A DNA stretch of 64,000 nucleotides from Azolla caroliniana (Eukaryota > Polypodiophyta): assembly GCA_043228905.1 (NCBI GenBank), contig JBHGNT010000014.1:7068001-7132000 (forward strand), given 5' to 3'. The notes beneath the pieces were generated by a model. The model saw only the letters and a list, made by a program, of their open reading frames with translations, was not told the origin of the DNA and did no database searches. Position 1 is the first letter of the stretch, and every line of letters starts with the position of its first letter. Below, piece by piece: positions 12,088-22,600 of the stretch. Position numbers and translations under genes: made by a program.

Positions 12088-14996
12088 CTTAAGACGACGA
12101 GTGTAACGAGTCGATGCTGATTGAGGACCGGGTTTGTTCGGATACTGTCGGTGGAAATCAGCAAGAAGATCCTAAGCATTGGCGACATGCTCGATGGGTT
12201 CCCAAGTACGTTTGCTCGGACTATAGCTAAGCCAATCGACCAATGACCAAAGAATAAAGTTTGTTGCAAACAAATTTGGAGTCGAGGACGGCAACAACTT
12301 CATACTCCGGACCGGTGTCTAACACAAGCGGGGGCGACGGTGCTGTGACACGATCGGGAGTAGTGTTTGCTTTATAAGGTTCAAGAAGAGAACTATGGAA
12401 GACCGAATGTATTTGAAGATGTGGAGGAAGATCAAGGCAGAATGTGACATCATTAACCTTACCGGTAATACGGAAAGGCCCGAGTCGTCAATAATCCAAC
12501 TTGTCGCACGGTCGAGTAGTCTTGATGTGACGACGTAAGAGCCATACTCGATCTCCAATGGCAAAAGAGGAGGGAAGCGGATAACGATCCACATAAGTCT
12601 TTTGTGTGTGTTGAGCATGACGAAGATGAGTAGAGAGATCCATTTGAATCTTGTGTAGCCTCTCCAAATGATCCTTAGAACGAGGATTGGTAGGTAGTTC
12701 CGGGGTGTCGATCACAGACCAACGAGGATGAGAACCAGTATATGCGTAAAATGGGGAGACTGGAGTCGAGGAGTGAATAATGTTATTATAAGCAAACTTT
12801 GCAAAGTGGAGAATATCAGCCCAATCATCCTGCTAATAACTCGGAAAACACCGGAGGTATTGTTCCAGTGTTTGATTTGTTTGTTCCGCTTATCCATTGG
12901 TCTGGTGATGGTAGCCGGAGGAGAGGTTACAAGAGACCTTGAGCATCTTGAAGAGATGCTTCCAATATTTGGAGACGAATTGAGGGCCTTGGTCATTGAT
13001 GATACTGTTTGGGAGGCCATGATGCCGCAATACCTCACGCATGACAAGGCCGGCGGTTTCCTCACTAGTGATGGCCTTAGTACACGGCACAAAATTTGCC
13101 ATCTTAGTATATCGATCAACGACAGTTAAGATATCATCGAAACCCTTAAAGATCGGCAAATCAGTGATAAAATCAAGACAAATAGACTGCCACGGCTTAC
13201 TTGGAATCGGTAAGGGTTCAAGCAAGCCATATGGTTGATGTCGTAGCATCTTTGCTCAACAGCAAACATCACAAGTTCGAACGTAGTCGTCGACAAAACG
13301 TCGTATATGGGGCCACCAAAAAGATCATTGAACTAGATCCAACGTCTTCGTACTACCGAAATGTCCCTCTGTATGGGTGTCGTGACAATTTTGGACGATT
13401 CGAAGGCGACAAGAGCAATCGGGAACATATACGAGCTTTTTAAAGAACAAGAAACCATCATGATATTCAAATTGTCGGTAGTCCATACCTGGTTGTTGAG
13501 ACTGGGAAGAGGATGCCCTAGAGACTGGATCATCAGGACAAGGTGCAAGTTATGAAAGCCGCGATAGTGCATCTGCTATTCCTTGTTGCTTCCTCGGTCG
13601 ATATGTGATTTTGAAGTCAAAACGAGGAATTGCCCCACTAAGTTTGCCGTCAATTTAGTACACAAGCATTCTGGAAATAAGCAAGACCTTTGTGATCACT
13701 GAAGACGATGACTTGATGTGTAGAGCCCTCTTAGAAGTGTCGCGATTGCACAAATGAATCCATGATGGCTAATAACTCCTTGTCATGTATCTCGTAGTTG
13801 ATTTCCGTGGCATCAAATTTGCGCGAATGGAAAGCCATAGGATGTAACTCTTCTTTATCTCCTTGTTGAGAAAGGATGCTACCGAGGGCGAAATCCAATG
13901 CGTCGGCCTCCATGATGAATGGTTTGTTTGTATCCACATGAGGTAGAATAGGAGCTGATGTAAAGGCTTTCTTAAGATGCCTAAAAGCCATGTCCACTTC
14001 ATTGGACCAAAGAAATGCATGTCCCTGCTTCGTAAGCTGTCTGAGAGGTAAAATAATATTCGAGTAAACTTGTATAAACTTGTGGTAGAAGTTAGCAAAA
14101 CCTAGGAAACATTGTACATCTCGTAACGAACGTGGAGTTTGCCACTCTAGCACAGTTTTGACTTTGGCCGGATCCATGGAGATGCCCTTTGAGGAGATGA
14201 CGTAGCCTAGAAATTCCACTTGCTTGCAGTCAAAGCTACATTTTTCTAGTTTACATAAAGATCATTCTCTTGGAGTCGTTTTAGTACTAATAGTACACGA
14301 GAATCATGCTCTTCCTGAGTCTTCAAAAAAATCAATAGATCATCTAGATAGATGATCAAACAGATATCCAAGAGGTCTCTAAATATATCATTTGCCATGT
14401 GCTGGAAGACTGCGGGCGCATTGGTTAGACCAAACGGCATAGCGGTATACTCAAAATGCCGATACCGCATGCGAAAGGAGGTGTTCCATTCGTCTCGTGG
14501 TCGGATCAGCACGAGGTTATACGCTCCTCGTAGATCGATTTTTGTAAAAATCTTGGCACCATTTACTCGCTCTAAAAGACTTGATATAAGAGGAAGTGCA
14601 TACCTATTCCTCATGGTGACCTTATTTAAGCCGCGGTAATCAACGACGAGACGAAGTGATCCATCGTTCTTCTTGACAAAGAAGATGGGTGCACCAGCCG
14701 GAGATTTCGAATGACAAATAAACCCGCTTGGAAAGTTCTCCTCTATGTAGGCTCGAAGGACTTCTAACGCGGTTGGTGACAAGTTGTAAATTGGTCCCCA
14801 TGGTGGCTCTGTTCCTAGTTGTAAATCAATGGGACAATCAGAGGGACGATGATGAGGAAGAGTATGGGCTATTACCTTGTTAAATACATCGTCATAATGA
14901 TGATATTTTGCTAGAATTTGCACTAAGGATTCCTTCTTAATATTGTTGGAAGGATGTATTGATATTGCAAATAGAAACATTGCCTCCCTGTGTCCT
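12088..14996 (-). pseudogene. gypsy E1 pol remnant (RT to chromodomain end)
   Basis: Minus strand, from high to low coordinates: RT with the conserved IYLDDLLIF near 14,340; the RT end with VEFLGYVISSKGISMDP near 14,210; RNase H (DALDFALGSILSQQGD and the DKELLAIMDS stretch, about 13,930-13,760); the HHCC region around 13,300; integrase core (ICLDFITDLP about 13,190; GPQFVSKYW about 12,980); and the integrase C-terminal and chromodomain region (about 12,715-12,100). At least five frame breaks or stops interrupt it. Sequence order matches the intact D pol throughout. Confidence 0.9.
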
Positions 14997-15382
14997 TGTA
15001 GAAAGTAGCGTGCGGAAGAAGGTATGAAGACAGAACAGAGGAAGGAAACTCAGGTTCAATGGAGAGCTTGGGCTTACACGGTATACGCGGGAGAGACAGA
15101 GAGAGTAGACACAAAAAACTATTTCAATAATAATACTCAAGTCTGTACATAAGACGTGCTCAGTGAACACTTTTATACAAGTCCTGGAAGGACTGACCGA
15201 AGTACTGACAGTACTTCAAGGCTCATTAAGAGCTCCTACACTAACTCCCAAATATATTCCTCACGGAATATCTTTCCTAACGACCTCCCGGTTTACGCAC
15301 TCGGCCTAACCGATCGGTCCCAACCGATCCTGACCTCAGCTTCTTCAGCCGATCTGGCCGATGTTAAGCTTGTCTCTCAACA
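14997..15382 (-). repeat. 3' LTR of copia F3
   Basis: On the minus strand it starts TGTTGAGAGACAAGC and ends CTACTTTCTACA. It matches the F1 LTR (4,560-5,061) but lacks the tandem unit seen there. Confidence 0.9.
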
Positions 15383-16330
15383 GTCCCCCTCAAGCTCAAC
15401 TTGAGGCTCTTCGGGATCCTCGGGCTCACAACTCCGGTTCCTCCTGGCTTCACGCCTCGCTCGCGCTCCTCGACCTGTTCGACTCGGCACGCTTCGACCC
15501 TTCTGGTCGACCTGTCTGCTCATGTGGCCCTTATCAGCTCTTCTGTTGTTGCGGTGTTGACGCTTCTCCTGCTGCCTTTTCTTCCGCTTGGGCCTCGGTT
15601 GATTCAGCATGTCTGAATCAAACATTCGAACCGACTCGGCTACACCCGATCGGTTTTCGCTCTCGTTCGAGTTGGCTGTCTCCAACTCGTCTTCGGTCTT
15701 CTCGCCTTTGATGGCGTCATCTTCCCCATGCGCGGTTGGCTTCGGCTCTCTCCTTCGGCTGCTCCCCTTCTGTCTGCTTCCGAACTTTTCCGCGGGTCCA
15801 CCCTCGGCTTCTTTAGCCGATCAGATGTCAAACTTGTCAACCGACTCGGTGTCGCGGTGTCCGCTCCTTCACCAGAAAGGACACGCTCACGGACGAAATG
15901 ATAGTGCACCTCAATGTGCTTGGTCCGTGCGTGGAAAACGGGGTTTTTCGCGAGCTCGATGCTGCTGAGGTTGTCGCAGTAGATCGTCGTTGGATCGGAC
16001 ACCTCCTCTTGCAGGTCCTTAAGTAGCCGCTTCAACCATATGGCTTCGCATGTCGCGATAGCCGCTCCTCGGTACTCGGCTTCGCTGCTCGATAGTGCAA
16101 CTGTCGGCTGCTTCTTACTGCTCCACGCGATCGCGGCACTCCCGAGGGAGAACGCGTATCCAGACGTGGATCGGCGATCGGCAGCGTTGCCAGCCCAATC
16201 AGCATTAGTGTAGCCGACTAACTGTGCGGCTGCACCGGTCCGATATAGCAGTCCCCGGTCCTTAGTATGCGTTGCGCACACTGAAGGTGCTCCTCGGTAG
16301 GTTGCGCCATGAACTGACTGATCACCCCGA
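15377..16330 (-). pseudogene. copia F3 RNase H and C-terminal charged tail
   Basis: The RNase H part (TKDRGLLYRTG; DWAGNAADRRSTSGYAF; SSSEAEYRGAA; YCDNLSSIELA) occupies about 16,270-15,880. After a frame break near 15,870-15,690 comes the same charged tail as in F1 (PRPKRKKRQQEKRQ, ending VELEGDC) at 15,685-15,377. Its stop codon is again made by the LTR start. F3 keeps the Gln and Trp codons that became stops in F1. Confidence 0.87.
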
Positions 16331-16490
16331 CCGGAACTGCAGTGCTTCTTCTGCGACTCTCCGAAGAGTTTTGGAGAATGACCGATCCCGCCGGATCTCG
16401 TCGACGGCTTGTTGCAGGGCTTCCCGTCGTTGCTCGCGTTCGGTGTATCGTCTCCCTCGTTTGGTGATGTGGTCGTCGTTTGGTCTAGAC
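16331..16490 (-). pseudogene. start of gypsy A gag (truncated)
   Basis: After the LTR and primer-binding site, the ATG at about 16,490 opens a basic, Arg/Glu-rich stretch (RYTEREQRREALQQAVDEI) that ends at the junction with copia F3. It is in gag position but too short to assign by domain. Confidence 0.45.
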
Positions 16491-16522
16491 ATCCATCCCC
16501 CGGTTGTCCTCTGCACTTTGCA

Positions 16523-16540
16523 GGAATCGTGGTCGCCAAA
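16523..16540 (-). other. primer-binding-site-like sequence of gypsy A
   Basis: The minus strand reads TTTGGCGACCACGATTCC four bases after the LTR end. This resembles the TTTGGCGCC-type site of plant Tat-lineage gypsy elements. A similar TTTTGGCAACCACAACGG lies at about 27,905 on the + strand. Confidence 0.6.
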
Positions 16541-16544
16541 ATAG

Positions 16545-16918
16545 TGTTGTCTGCCTGGCCGGACTAGCCTCAACACAGGTGTCTATCCGACACTTCTCCA
16601 AAGGGCTGGTAAGGATTAGATGCTAGGTTACACGCGTAAGATGATTACAATTAAGCACAGACGGTAAACAATATGAAGATACAGATAAACACGCAATAAT
16701 TACTATTGTATTACTTCCGTCAAACCCTTTACAAATCATCGGATCCTTTTATAGGCATCCGGCAAGGTTACAATCGGTGCGCTTAGGCAACCGACATCCG
16801 AATCGGTACAACTGTACCGGATCCGTCCCTCCGAATAATAATTCTACTATTATTTACTTCCTATTATCCGATCCGACTCCGCCTTCCCACTTGTCCTTGC
16901 TCTTCTGACCGGCCAACA
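16545..16918 (-). repeat. 5' LTR of gypsy A copy A1
   Basis: On the minus strand it starts TGTTGGCCGGTCAGAAG and ends GGCAGACAACA. A TATA box (CCTATAAAAGGATCC) lies near 16,750. Two further LTRs of this family lie at 18,461-18,703 (+, truncated) and 29,091-29,409 (-); they share the TGTTGGCC start, AATAATA tracts and CTATAAAAGGATCC-like box. Confidence 0.78.
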
Positions 16919-16919
16919 T

Positions 16920-17253
16920 TGATGATGACGGGATGAGCATTGAGAAGCATTGTGGGGATGGCGTGGCGCCACCCCCCTCCCAAGGGGGTTCAACATTAAA
17001 GGGGGGGGGGGGGGGGGGGAGAGAGAGAGAGAGAGAGAGAAATGATCATATTCTTCATTCATTCCCCATAAGGAGGGTTAAATAGTTACAAAAGGTTAGA
17101 TACACAAGGGTGCAAGTCCCCTTGGGCATTCACACCTAGTCACTCACTCACACATACATTCACACTCATAATCGTATAACATTACACATAAATTACGTCT
17201 TTCACCCTCACTTATCACACTTATCAATCACCTGTACATCTCGTACGGTAACA
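16920..17253 (-). repeat. J-family LTR copy with G and GA tracts
   Basis: On the minus strand it runs from TGTTACCGTACGAGATG, through TTAACCCTCCTTATGGGG and a CT/C tract, to the motif CCCCCTTGGGAGGGGGG. The same layout occurs in the solo LTR at 49,875-50,207. A TGGCGCC directly after the G-rich motif could be a primer-binding site. Copia coding (F5) resumes at 17,254. The left edge abuts the gypsy A LTR, so no target-site duplication is left to confirm the borders. Confidence 0.6.
17001..17040 (+). repeat. poly-G run followed by GA dinucleotides
   Basis: Nineteen consecutive G are followed by about ten GA units. This is a simple repeat inside the J-family LTR and could fold as a G-quadruplex on the + strand. 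Confidence 0.95.
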
Positions 17254-18211
17254 TCGATATAGATACAATGAGTACATGGCACATCATTATGCGTACATGA
17301 TGAAAGTGGCAGAGATATGTAAGCTGGAGAGCTACGCGGAGGCGGCACAAGATGCCAAATGGGGAGCATCTACGGAAGAAGAGATGCCCGCTCTAGCCGA
17401 GAACGAGACATGGAACCTCGTTGACCTCCCCTGAGGAATAAATCTAATCAGATGTCGGTGGGTGTATAAGGTAAAATACAACGCCGACAACTCGATCAAT
17501 AGGTACAAGGCTTAATTAGTGGCCAAGGGCTACATGTAGACACACGACATCGACTATGATGAGACATTCCCGCCGGTTGCAAAGATGATGACCGGATGTG
17601 TGTTTCTAGCTATAGCAATGGCAAAGGGGTGGCATTTATATCAAATGGATGTAAATAATGTGTTCTTGCAAGGCGAGCATTAGGTACAAGTGTACATGGA
17701 ATAGTCCCTCTCTAGATTGAAACAAGCCCCCTGATCCTCGAACACGAAGATCACGCAAAGATTGCATCGAATGGGGTTTCAATCATCGAAATTATACTCT
17801 TCCTTGTTCATTCCGCTGAGTCGGAACGGACTGGTCAGTAAACTACTATATGTTGATGATTTAGTCATCGTTAGAGATAACCTGGAGGAAATCAGCTGAG
17901 TCATGTCTCAGCTAACGACATCGTTCAAGATGAAGGGTCTGGGAGACCGTCATTATTTCCTTGGGATCGAAGTGATTTGAACTCCCAAAGGCATATTGAT
18001 CAGAAAATGCCATTATGTGTTGAATATGCTCTTCAAATTTGGAATGGCAGATTGTAAATCCGTCTTGACTCCTCTTGATAGGAATGTCAAGCTTCACCTT
18101 AGATCGGGGTGGACTTGTGAAGCAACACGATTCCGACAAGTGGTCAGAAGCCTAATATACTTGATGATCACTTCATCGGATCTTAGTTATCTAGTCGGCT
18201 TGATCAGTCAA
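17254..18211 (+). pseudogene. copia F5 reverse transcriptase remnant
   Basis: The conceptual translation follows the F family: NEYMAHHYAYM, CRWVYKVKYNADNS, DETFPPVAKM, LLYVDDLVIV near 17,850, LGDRHYFLGIEVI, and FGMADCKSV near 18,040. At least eight stops interrupt it. The YVDD motif is kept here, unlike in F1. The copy is cut on the left by the J LTR and on the right by an LTR-like start at 18,212. Confidence 0.85.
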
Positions 18212-18460
18212 TGTTAGGAAACATGTCACTCCGAATGGGATGAGCTCGAGTAGAATTGGAGTAAGAAGAACGAGAACCAAAAGGAGAGGGAGAACTGGAT
18301 TAGATGGGTCTGAAAGAGAGAGTCGGATGAGGACCCCTACAAGAGACCAGATCTGGTTAAGTCATAAGCTTCCGTATCTTATTTTCGACACATGGTTTTT
18401 CTTTCTTTTAGTTCTTTACAAGCATAATCTTTGTTTAAGAGCTATTGACATTTAATTTAG
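18212..18460 (+). other. unassigned segment beginning like a C-family LTR
   Basis: It opens with TGTTAGGAAACATGTCACTC, close to the C2 LTR start, but the rest does not match the C LTRs. It contains no gene. It is probably a diverged or truncated LTR. Confidence 0.35.
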
Positions 18461-18703
18461 TGTTGGCCAGAGTATGGTCCGGATGATAAGTGGAGCAAAG
18501 GGACGAGTCAAGAACGAATATTATTATTAGATTAATAATTAGTTAGATATACAATAGGAATGGACGAATCCAAAATAGTTACAATGATCTGGATCTGGAC
18601 CGATTCATCACCGGTTGCCGGTTTGGCACCGTTTTGTAATTGGAACCGGAGACCTATAAAAGGATCCGGAAAGCAATGTAATGAACAACGGAAGTAATAT
18701 AAG
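18461..18703 (+). repeat. partial gypsy A LTR (A2)
   Basis: It starts TGTTGGCCAGAGTATGG and contains CCTATAAAAGGATCC near 18,653. It stops where the copia C3 LTR begins, so C3 probably inserted into it. Confidence 0.75.
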
Positions 18704-19217
18704 TGTTGGGATTTCGGTCCCTCCGGATGGGATGTTCGGATGATGAAGACCCCGGTTACAGATCCGGATGATGAAGACCCCGGTTACAGATCCGGATGAT
18801 GAAGACCCCGGTTACGGATCCGGATGCTGAAGACCCCGGTTACGGAGCCGGATGAAGAGTACCCGGATACGGATCTGGATGATGAAGACCCCGGTTACGG
18901 AGCCGGATGCTGAAGACCCCGGTTACGGAGCCGGATGACGAATGTACCCGGAGAGAGATTCGGATGCGGGGACATACTTGTGAATATGTTTGCTAAGAGC
19001 CCTTGAGGCTATATTTGTAAATAGCCCGAAAGTCATATATGTATAAATATGACTTAGGGCAAACAGTTTTTGTTGTTGCTCATTTTTCATGAGAAGTGAG
19101 AGCAGCCGAGAGAGAGAGTGAGAGACGAAGAGGTCGTTGCCTCTGTGTATTACCGCCGCCTGTGGCGAAGACAGTGAGCTCAAGGTTGTTGCCTTGTAGC
19201 TTCACCAGTGTACATCC
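18704..19217 (+). repeat. 5' LTR of copia C3, first part
   Basis: It starts TGTTGGGATTTCGGTCCC. It includes the tandem array at 18,729-18,955 and, near 19,035, TATAAATATGACTTAGGG, the conserved promoter region of the C family. It ends with the CATCC that was duplicated by insertion of D. Confidence 0.88.
18729..18955 (+). repeat. 28-bp tandem repeat in the C3 LTR
   Basis: About eight imperfect copies of a unit near 28 bp share GAAGACCCCGGTTAC and CCGGATGATG or CCGGATGCTG. They lie upstream of the TATA region, in U3. The C2 and C4 LTRs hold different tandem units in the same place. Confidence 0.9.
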
Positions 19218-19662
19218 TGTCAGGAATCAGTAGTAAGACGGAGACGGAATTAGTACTAAACGAAGAATTAGTACTACAGAGAAGGGATTAGTACTAAACG
19301 AAGGATTAGTACTATGAGGGGTGTAGAACTTCTTGAGAGAGAAGGAAGAAGTGAGCGAGACAGAGAGACAGAGAGAGAGAGAAATATATGTATTACGTGA
19401 AGAGAATGTACAACTGTGGCTAGAAGGCTTAAGACTGGCGTTGAACCAATTTGGTTCAACATAACGCCTAGTGCCCTCTTTTATAGTATTTCTAAGAGTA
19501 ATCCTGAAGCTTCTAGAATGTTCCAGAGAAATCTGGAATATACATCAATTTCTAAAATAAAACATAAATGAAAATAATATCCTACAACTTATAATGTATA
19601 GTCTAATGGTAAGACCTCGACCCATGTAGCATAAGGTCATGGGTTCGAGTCTTGCCATGACA
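19218..19662 (-). repeat. 3' LTR of gypsy D
   Basis: On the + strand it reads TGTCAGGAATCAG...CTTGCCATGACA. It contains four copies of a TTAGTACTA motif, a GA-rich tract, the palindromic segment at 19,441-19,460, the TATA complement (19,479-19,485) and, at the right tip, the tRNA-like segment. Confidence 0.96.
19592..19662 (+). other. tRNA-like segment at the LTR tip (3' LTR of D)
   Basis: A-box-like TAGTCTAATGG (19,599-19,609) and B-box-like GGTTCGAGTCT (19,642-19,652) are 43 nt apart, the spacing of a tRNA. GTCT and AGAC can form a perfect 4-bp D stem. The acceptor stem pairs poorly and the anticodon stem is unclear, so this is not a working tRNA gene. It is antisense to the element's transcription and ends exactly at the LTR border. 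Confidence 0.6.
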
Positions 19663-19676
19663 CTATCCCCCCCTTA
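19663..19676 (-). other. polypurine tract of gypsy D
   Basis: On the minus strand the pol stop codon runs straight into TAAGGGGGGGATAG and then the LTR start TGTCATGG. This is the expected plus-strand primer position. Confidence 0.88.
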
Positions 19677-22600
19677 AAAACGACGAGTGTCACGAGTCGT
19701 TTTGGATTGAGGACCCGGTTTGTGTGGATATCGACGATGGAAGTCTTCGAGAAGAGCACGAGCATTGGTCACATTCTCGATCGGCTCCCAAGTACGCTCG
19801 CTGGGACTATATCCTAGCCAATCGACTAGATAGTAGAGCTTGTTGCGAGTAATCTTGGAATCAAGGATGGCGGCAACCTCGTACTCAGGTCCATCTTCAA
19901 GCTCGATCGGGGGTGGAGGTGGTGGAATACGGCCTGGAATGGTGCTTTCGCGATAGGGTTCGAGGAGAGAACTATGGAACACCGGATGAATCCGAAGGTG
20001 CGGAGGGAGTTCGAGCCGAAAAGCAACATCATTAATCTTCCCGATAATACGGAAAGGACCTAACCGCCGATAGTCCAACTTCTCACATGGGCGAGTAGTC
20101 TTGACGTGTCGTCGAAGCAGCCATACCCGATCGCCAATGTCAAAACTGGATGGAAGTCGATGACGATCCGCATAAACCTTGTGTGCTTGTTGAGCTTGCT
20201 GGAGCTGAGTAGATAGATCCGCTTGTATCTTGTGTAATCGCTCCAAACGATCCTCTGCGCAAGGATTCGTGGGCAATTCTGGGGTTTCAACTACACACCA
20301 TCGGGGATGACAACCTGTGTAAGCATAAAATGGGGTAACCTTTGTTGAGGAGTGGACGGAGTTGTTATATGCAAACTCGGCGAAATGGAGAATATCTGCC
20401 CAATCATCTTGATGGTAACTTAGAAAACACCGAAGATACTGCTCCAACGTTTGATTTGTTCGTTCTGCCTGGCCGTCTGTTTGCGGGTGGTAGCCGGAGG
20501 AAAGGTTACAAGTCACTTGAAGCATTTTAAAGAAGTGCTTCCAAAACTTCGAAACGAATTGGGGTCCACGATCGCTGATGATGCTATCAGGGAGGCCGTG
20601 ATGCCGACATACTTCGCGCATAACAATCTCGGCGGTTCCTTCACTGGATATTTCTTTAGTACATGGTAGGAAATGAGCCATCTTCGTATAGCGATCTACG
20701 ACTGTTAAGATCGCATCGAATCCCTTAGACATCGGGAGGTCCGTGATGAAATCTAGAGCAATGGATTGCCACGGCTTACTCGGAATTGGTAATGGTTCTA
20801 ACAAACCATATGGATGATGCCTTGGCATTTTTGCCCTGCAACATGTATCACAAGTCCGAACAAAATCTTCGACAAATTGTCGCATGTGGGGCCACCAGAA
20901 TGAGCGTTGTACTAAATCTAATGTTTTAGTACTACCAAAATGCCCAGCAGTATATGTATCATGACAGCTTTGGACTACTTGAAGGCGACCAGTACCATTA
21001 GGAACATACAAGAGTGTCTTAAAAAATAGTAATCCATCATGGTATTGGAATTGCCGATAATCCGTACCTGGTTGTTGCGATTCCGAACAAGATGCTTGAG
21101 AGGGATCGATTTGTTTTAGAATGGCTTGGGCGAATGCATCCGTCTTCAAGTCCTCCCGTATGGTATCGATAACGCGAGAATCCATGGGCATGTCGAAGAT
21201 CTGTGCTGCTTGTAGTCGTGCCGGTCCCAAGATGACTTGCTTTTGGTTATCGAAGGCTGGCTCGCCGGGACGCGGTGCTAGATATGAACGTCGTGATAAT
21301 GCATCCGCCTTCCCTTGGTGCTTCCCCGGTCGATAAGTAATTTTGAAGTCGAAACGTGTGAGGAAGTGGGCCCACCGGGCTTGACGTCGATTCAGCACAC
21401 GAGCATCCTGAAAGTAGGCAAGGTTCTTGTGGTCACTGAATACAGTGACTGGGTGAGGGGATCCCTCTAGGAAATGCCTCCATTGCATAAATGAATCCAC
21501 TATTGCCAAGAGTTCCTTATCATGTATCTCGTAGTTGATTTCGGCGGCGTCAAACTTTCGTGAATGAAAAGCCACAGGATGTAGCTTCTCGTCATTACCA
21601 TGTTGTGACAGAATGCTCCCCAATGCGAAATCCGATGCGTCAGCTTCGATAATGAATGGTTTTTCTGGATCGACATGACCCAGAATTGGAGCTGATGTAA
21701 ACGCCTTTTTCAGATTCTCGAAAGCCAAGTCTGTTTCTTCAGACCAAATGAACGCTTGCCCCTTTCTGGTAAGCTGTGTGAGAGGCAGAACGATCCTTGA
21801 GTAATCTTGTATGAACTTCCGGTAAAAATTGGCAAAGCCTAGAAAACACTGCACATCCCGCACCGAACGCGGAGTCTGCCAATCCACCACCGTTTTGACT
21901 TTAGCTGGGTCCATGGAGATGCCTTCTGAGGAGATGACATAGCCGAGAAATTCCACCTGGTTGCACCCGAAACTACATTTTTCTAGTTTTGCATACAGAC
22001 CATGTTCTCGAAGTCGTTTTAGTACTGATAGTACATGAGAATCATGCTCTTCTTGGGTCTTCGAATAAACCAATAGATCATCCAAGTAGATGATCAAAAA
22101 ATTATCCAACAGGTCTCGGAATATATCGTTTGCCATGTGCTGGAAGACTGCCGGCGCATTAGTGAGACCGAACGGCATGACTGTATACTCGAAGTGCCCG
22201 TATCTAGTACGAAACGCCGTCTTCCATTCGTCTCCTGGTCGAATTCGTACGAGGTTATATGCTCCTCGTAAGTCGATCTTCGTGAAGAACCTGGCACCAT
22301 TGATCCGTTCTAAAAGACTTGAGATAAGGGGCAGTGCATACCTATTCCTGATGGTGACTTTATTTAAGCCACGATAGTCGACAACAAGGCGAAGAGATCC
22401 GTCCTTCTTCTTGACGAAGAAAATAGGTGCGCCTGCGGGAGATTTTGAATGCCGAATGAAACCATTAGCCAAATTCTCCTCTATGTAGGCTCGAAGGACT
22501 TCTAGCTCCGTAGGTGACAAATTGTAGATTGGCCCCCATGGCGGCTCCTTTCCTGGTTGTAGATCGATGGGGCAATCGTACGGTCGATGATGAGGAAGTG

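Larger units (their letters stand above)
11648..14996 (-). mobile_element. Ty3/gypsy Tf1/sushi-like element E1 (3' half)
   Basis: On the minus strand a decayed pol ends in a 3' LTR (12,077 to 11,648). The upstream part is missing because copia F3 starts at 14,997 in the middle of the protease-RT spacer. It is the same family as D (19.2-25.0 kb) and E2 (34.9-40.1 kb) in coding order, LTR ends (TGTCA...TGACA) and polypurine tract. Its LTR begins inside copia H; the flank on that side is GCATG. Confidence 0.9.
14997..16330 (-). mobile_element. copia F3 fragment (RNase H, charged tail, 3' LTR)
   Basis: On the minus strand, RNase H coding and a tail lead into the polypurine tract (GAGGGGGAC) and the LTR (15,382 to 14,997). 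The LTR edge breaks E1 coding, so F3 inserted into E1 (flank GTCCT at 14,992-14,996). At about 16,330 the copia sequence stops within RNase H and joins the start of a gypsy A gag, probably a deletion that fused the two elements. Confidence 0.88.

Noticed and set aside
15640-16539. A 299-codon open frame joining a gypsy A leader to copia RNase H
   Set aside because: The two halves belong to different elements fused at about 16,330. The frame is open by chance and its N-terminal part is out of frame with the likely A gag.
19592-19662. A functional tRNA gene at the D LTR tip
   Set aside because: Only the D stem and the two boxes fit; acceptor and anticodon stems do not pair.
22090-22377. Plus-strand frames of 60-100 codons across D, E1 and E2
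   Set aside because: They are antisense shadows of pol, repeated at the same place in each copy.
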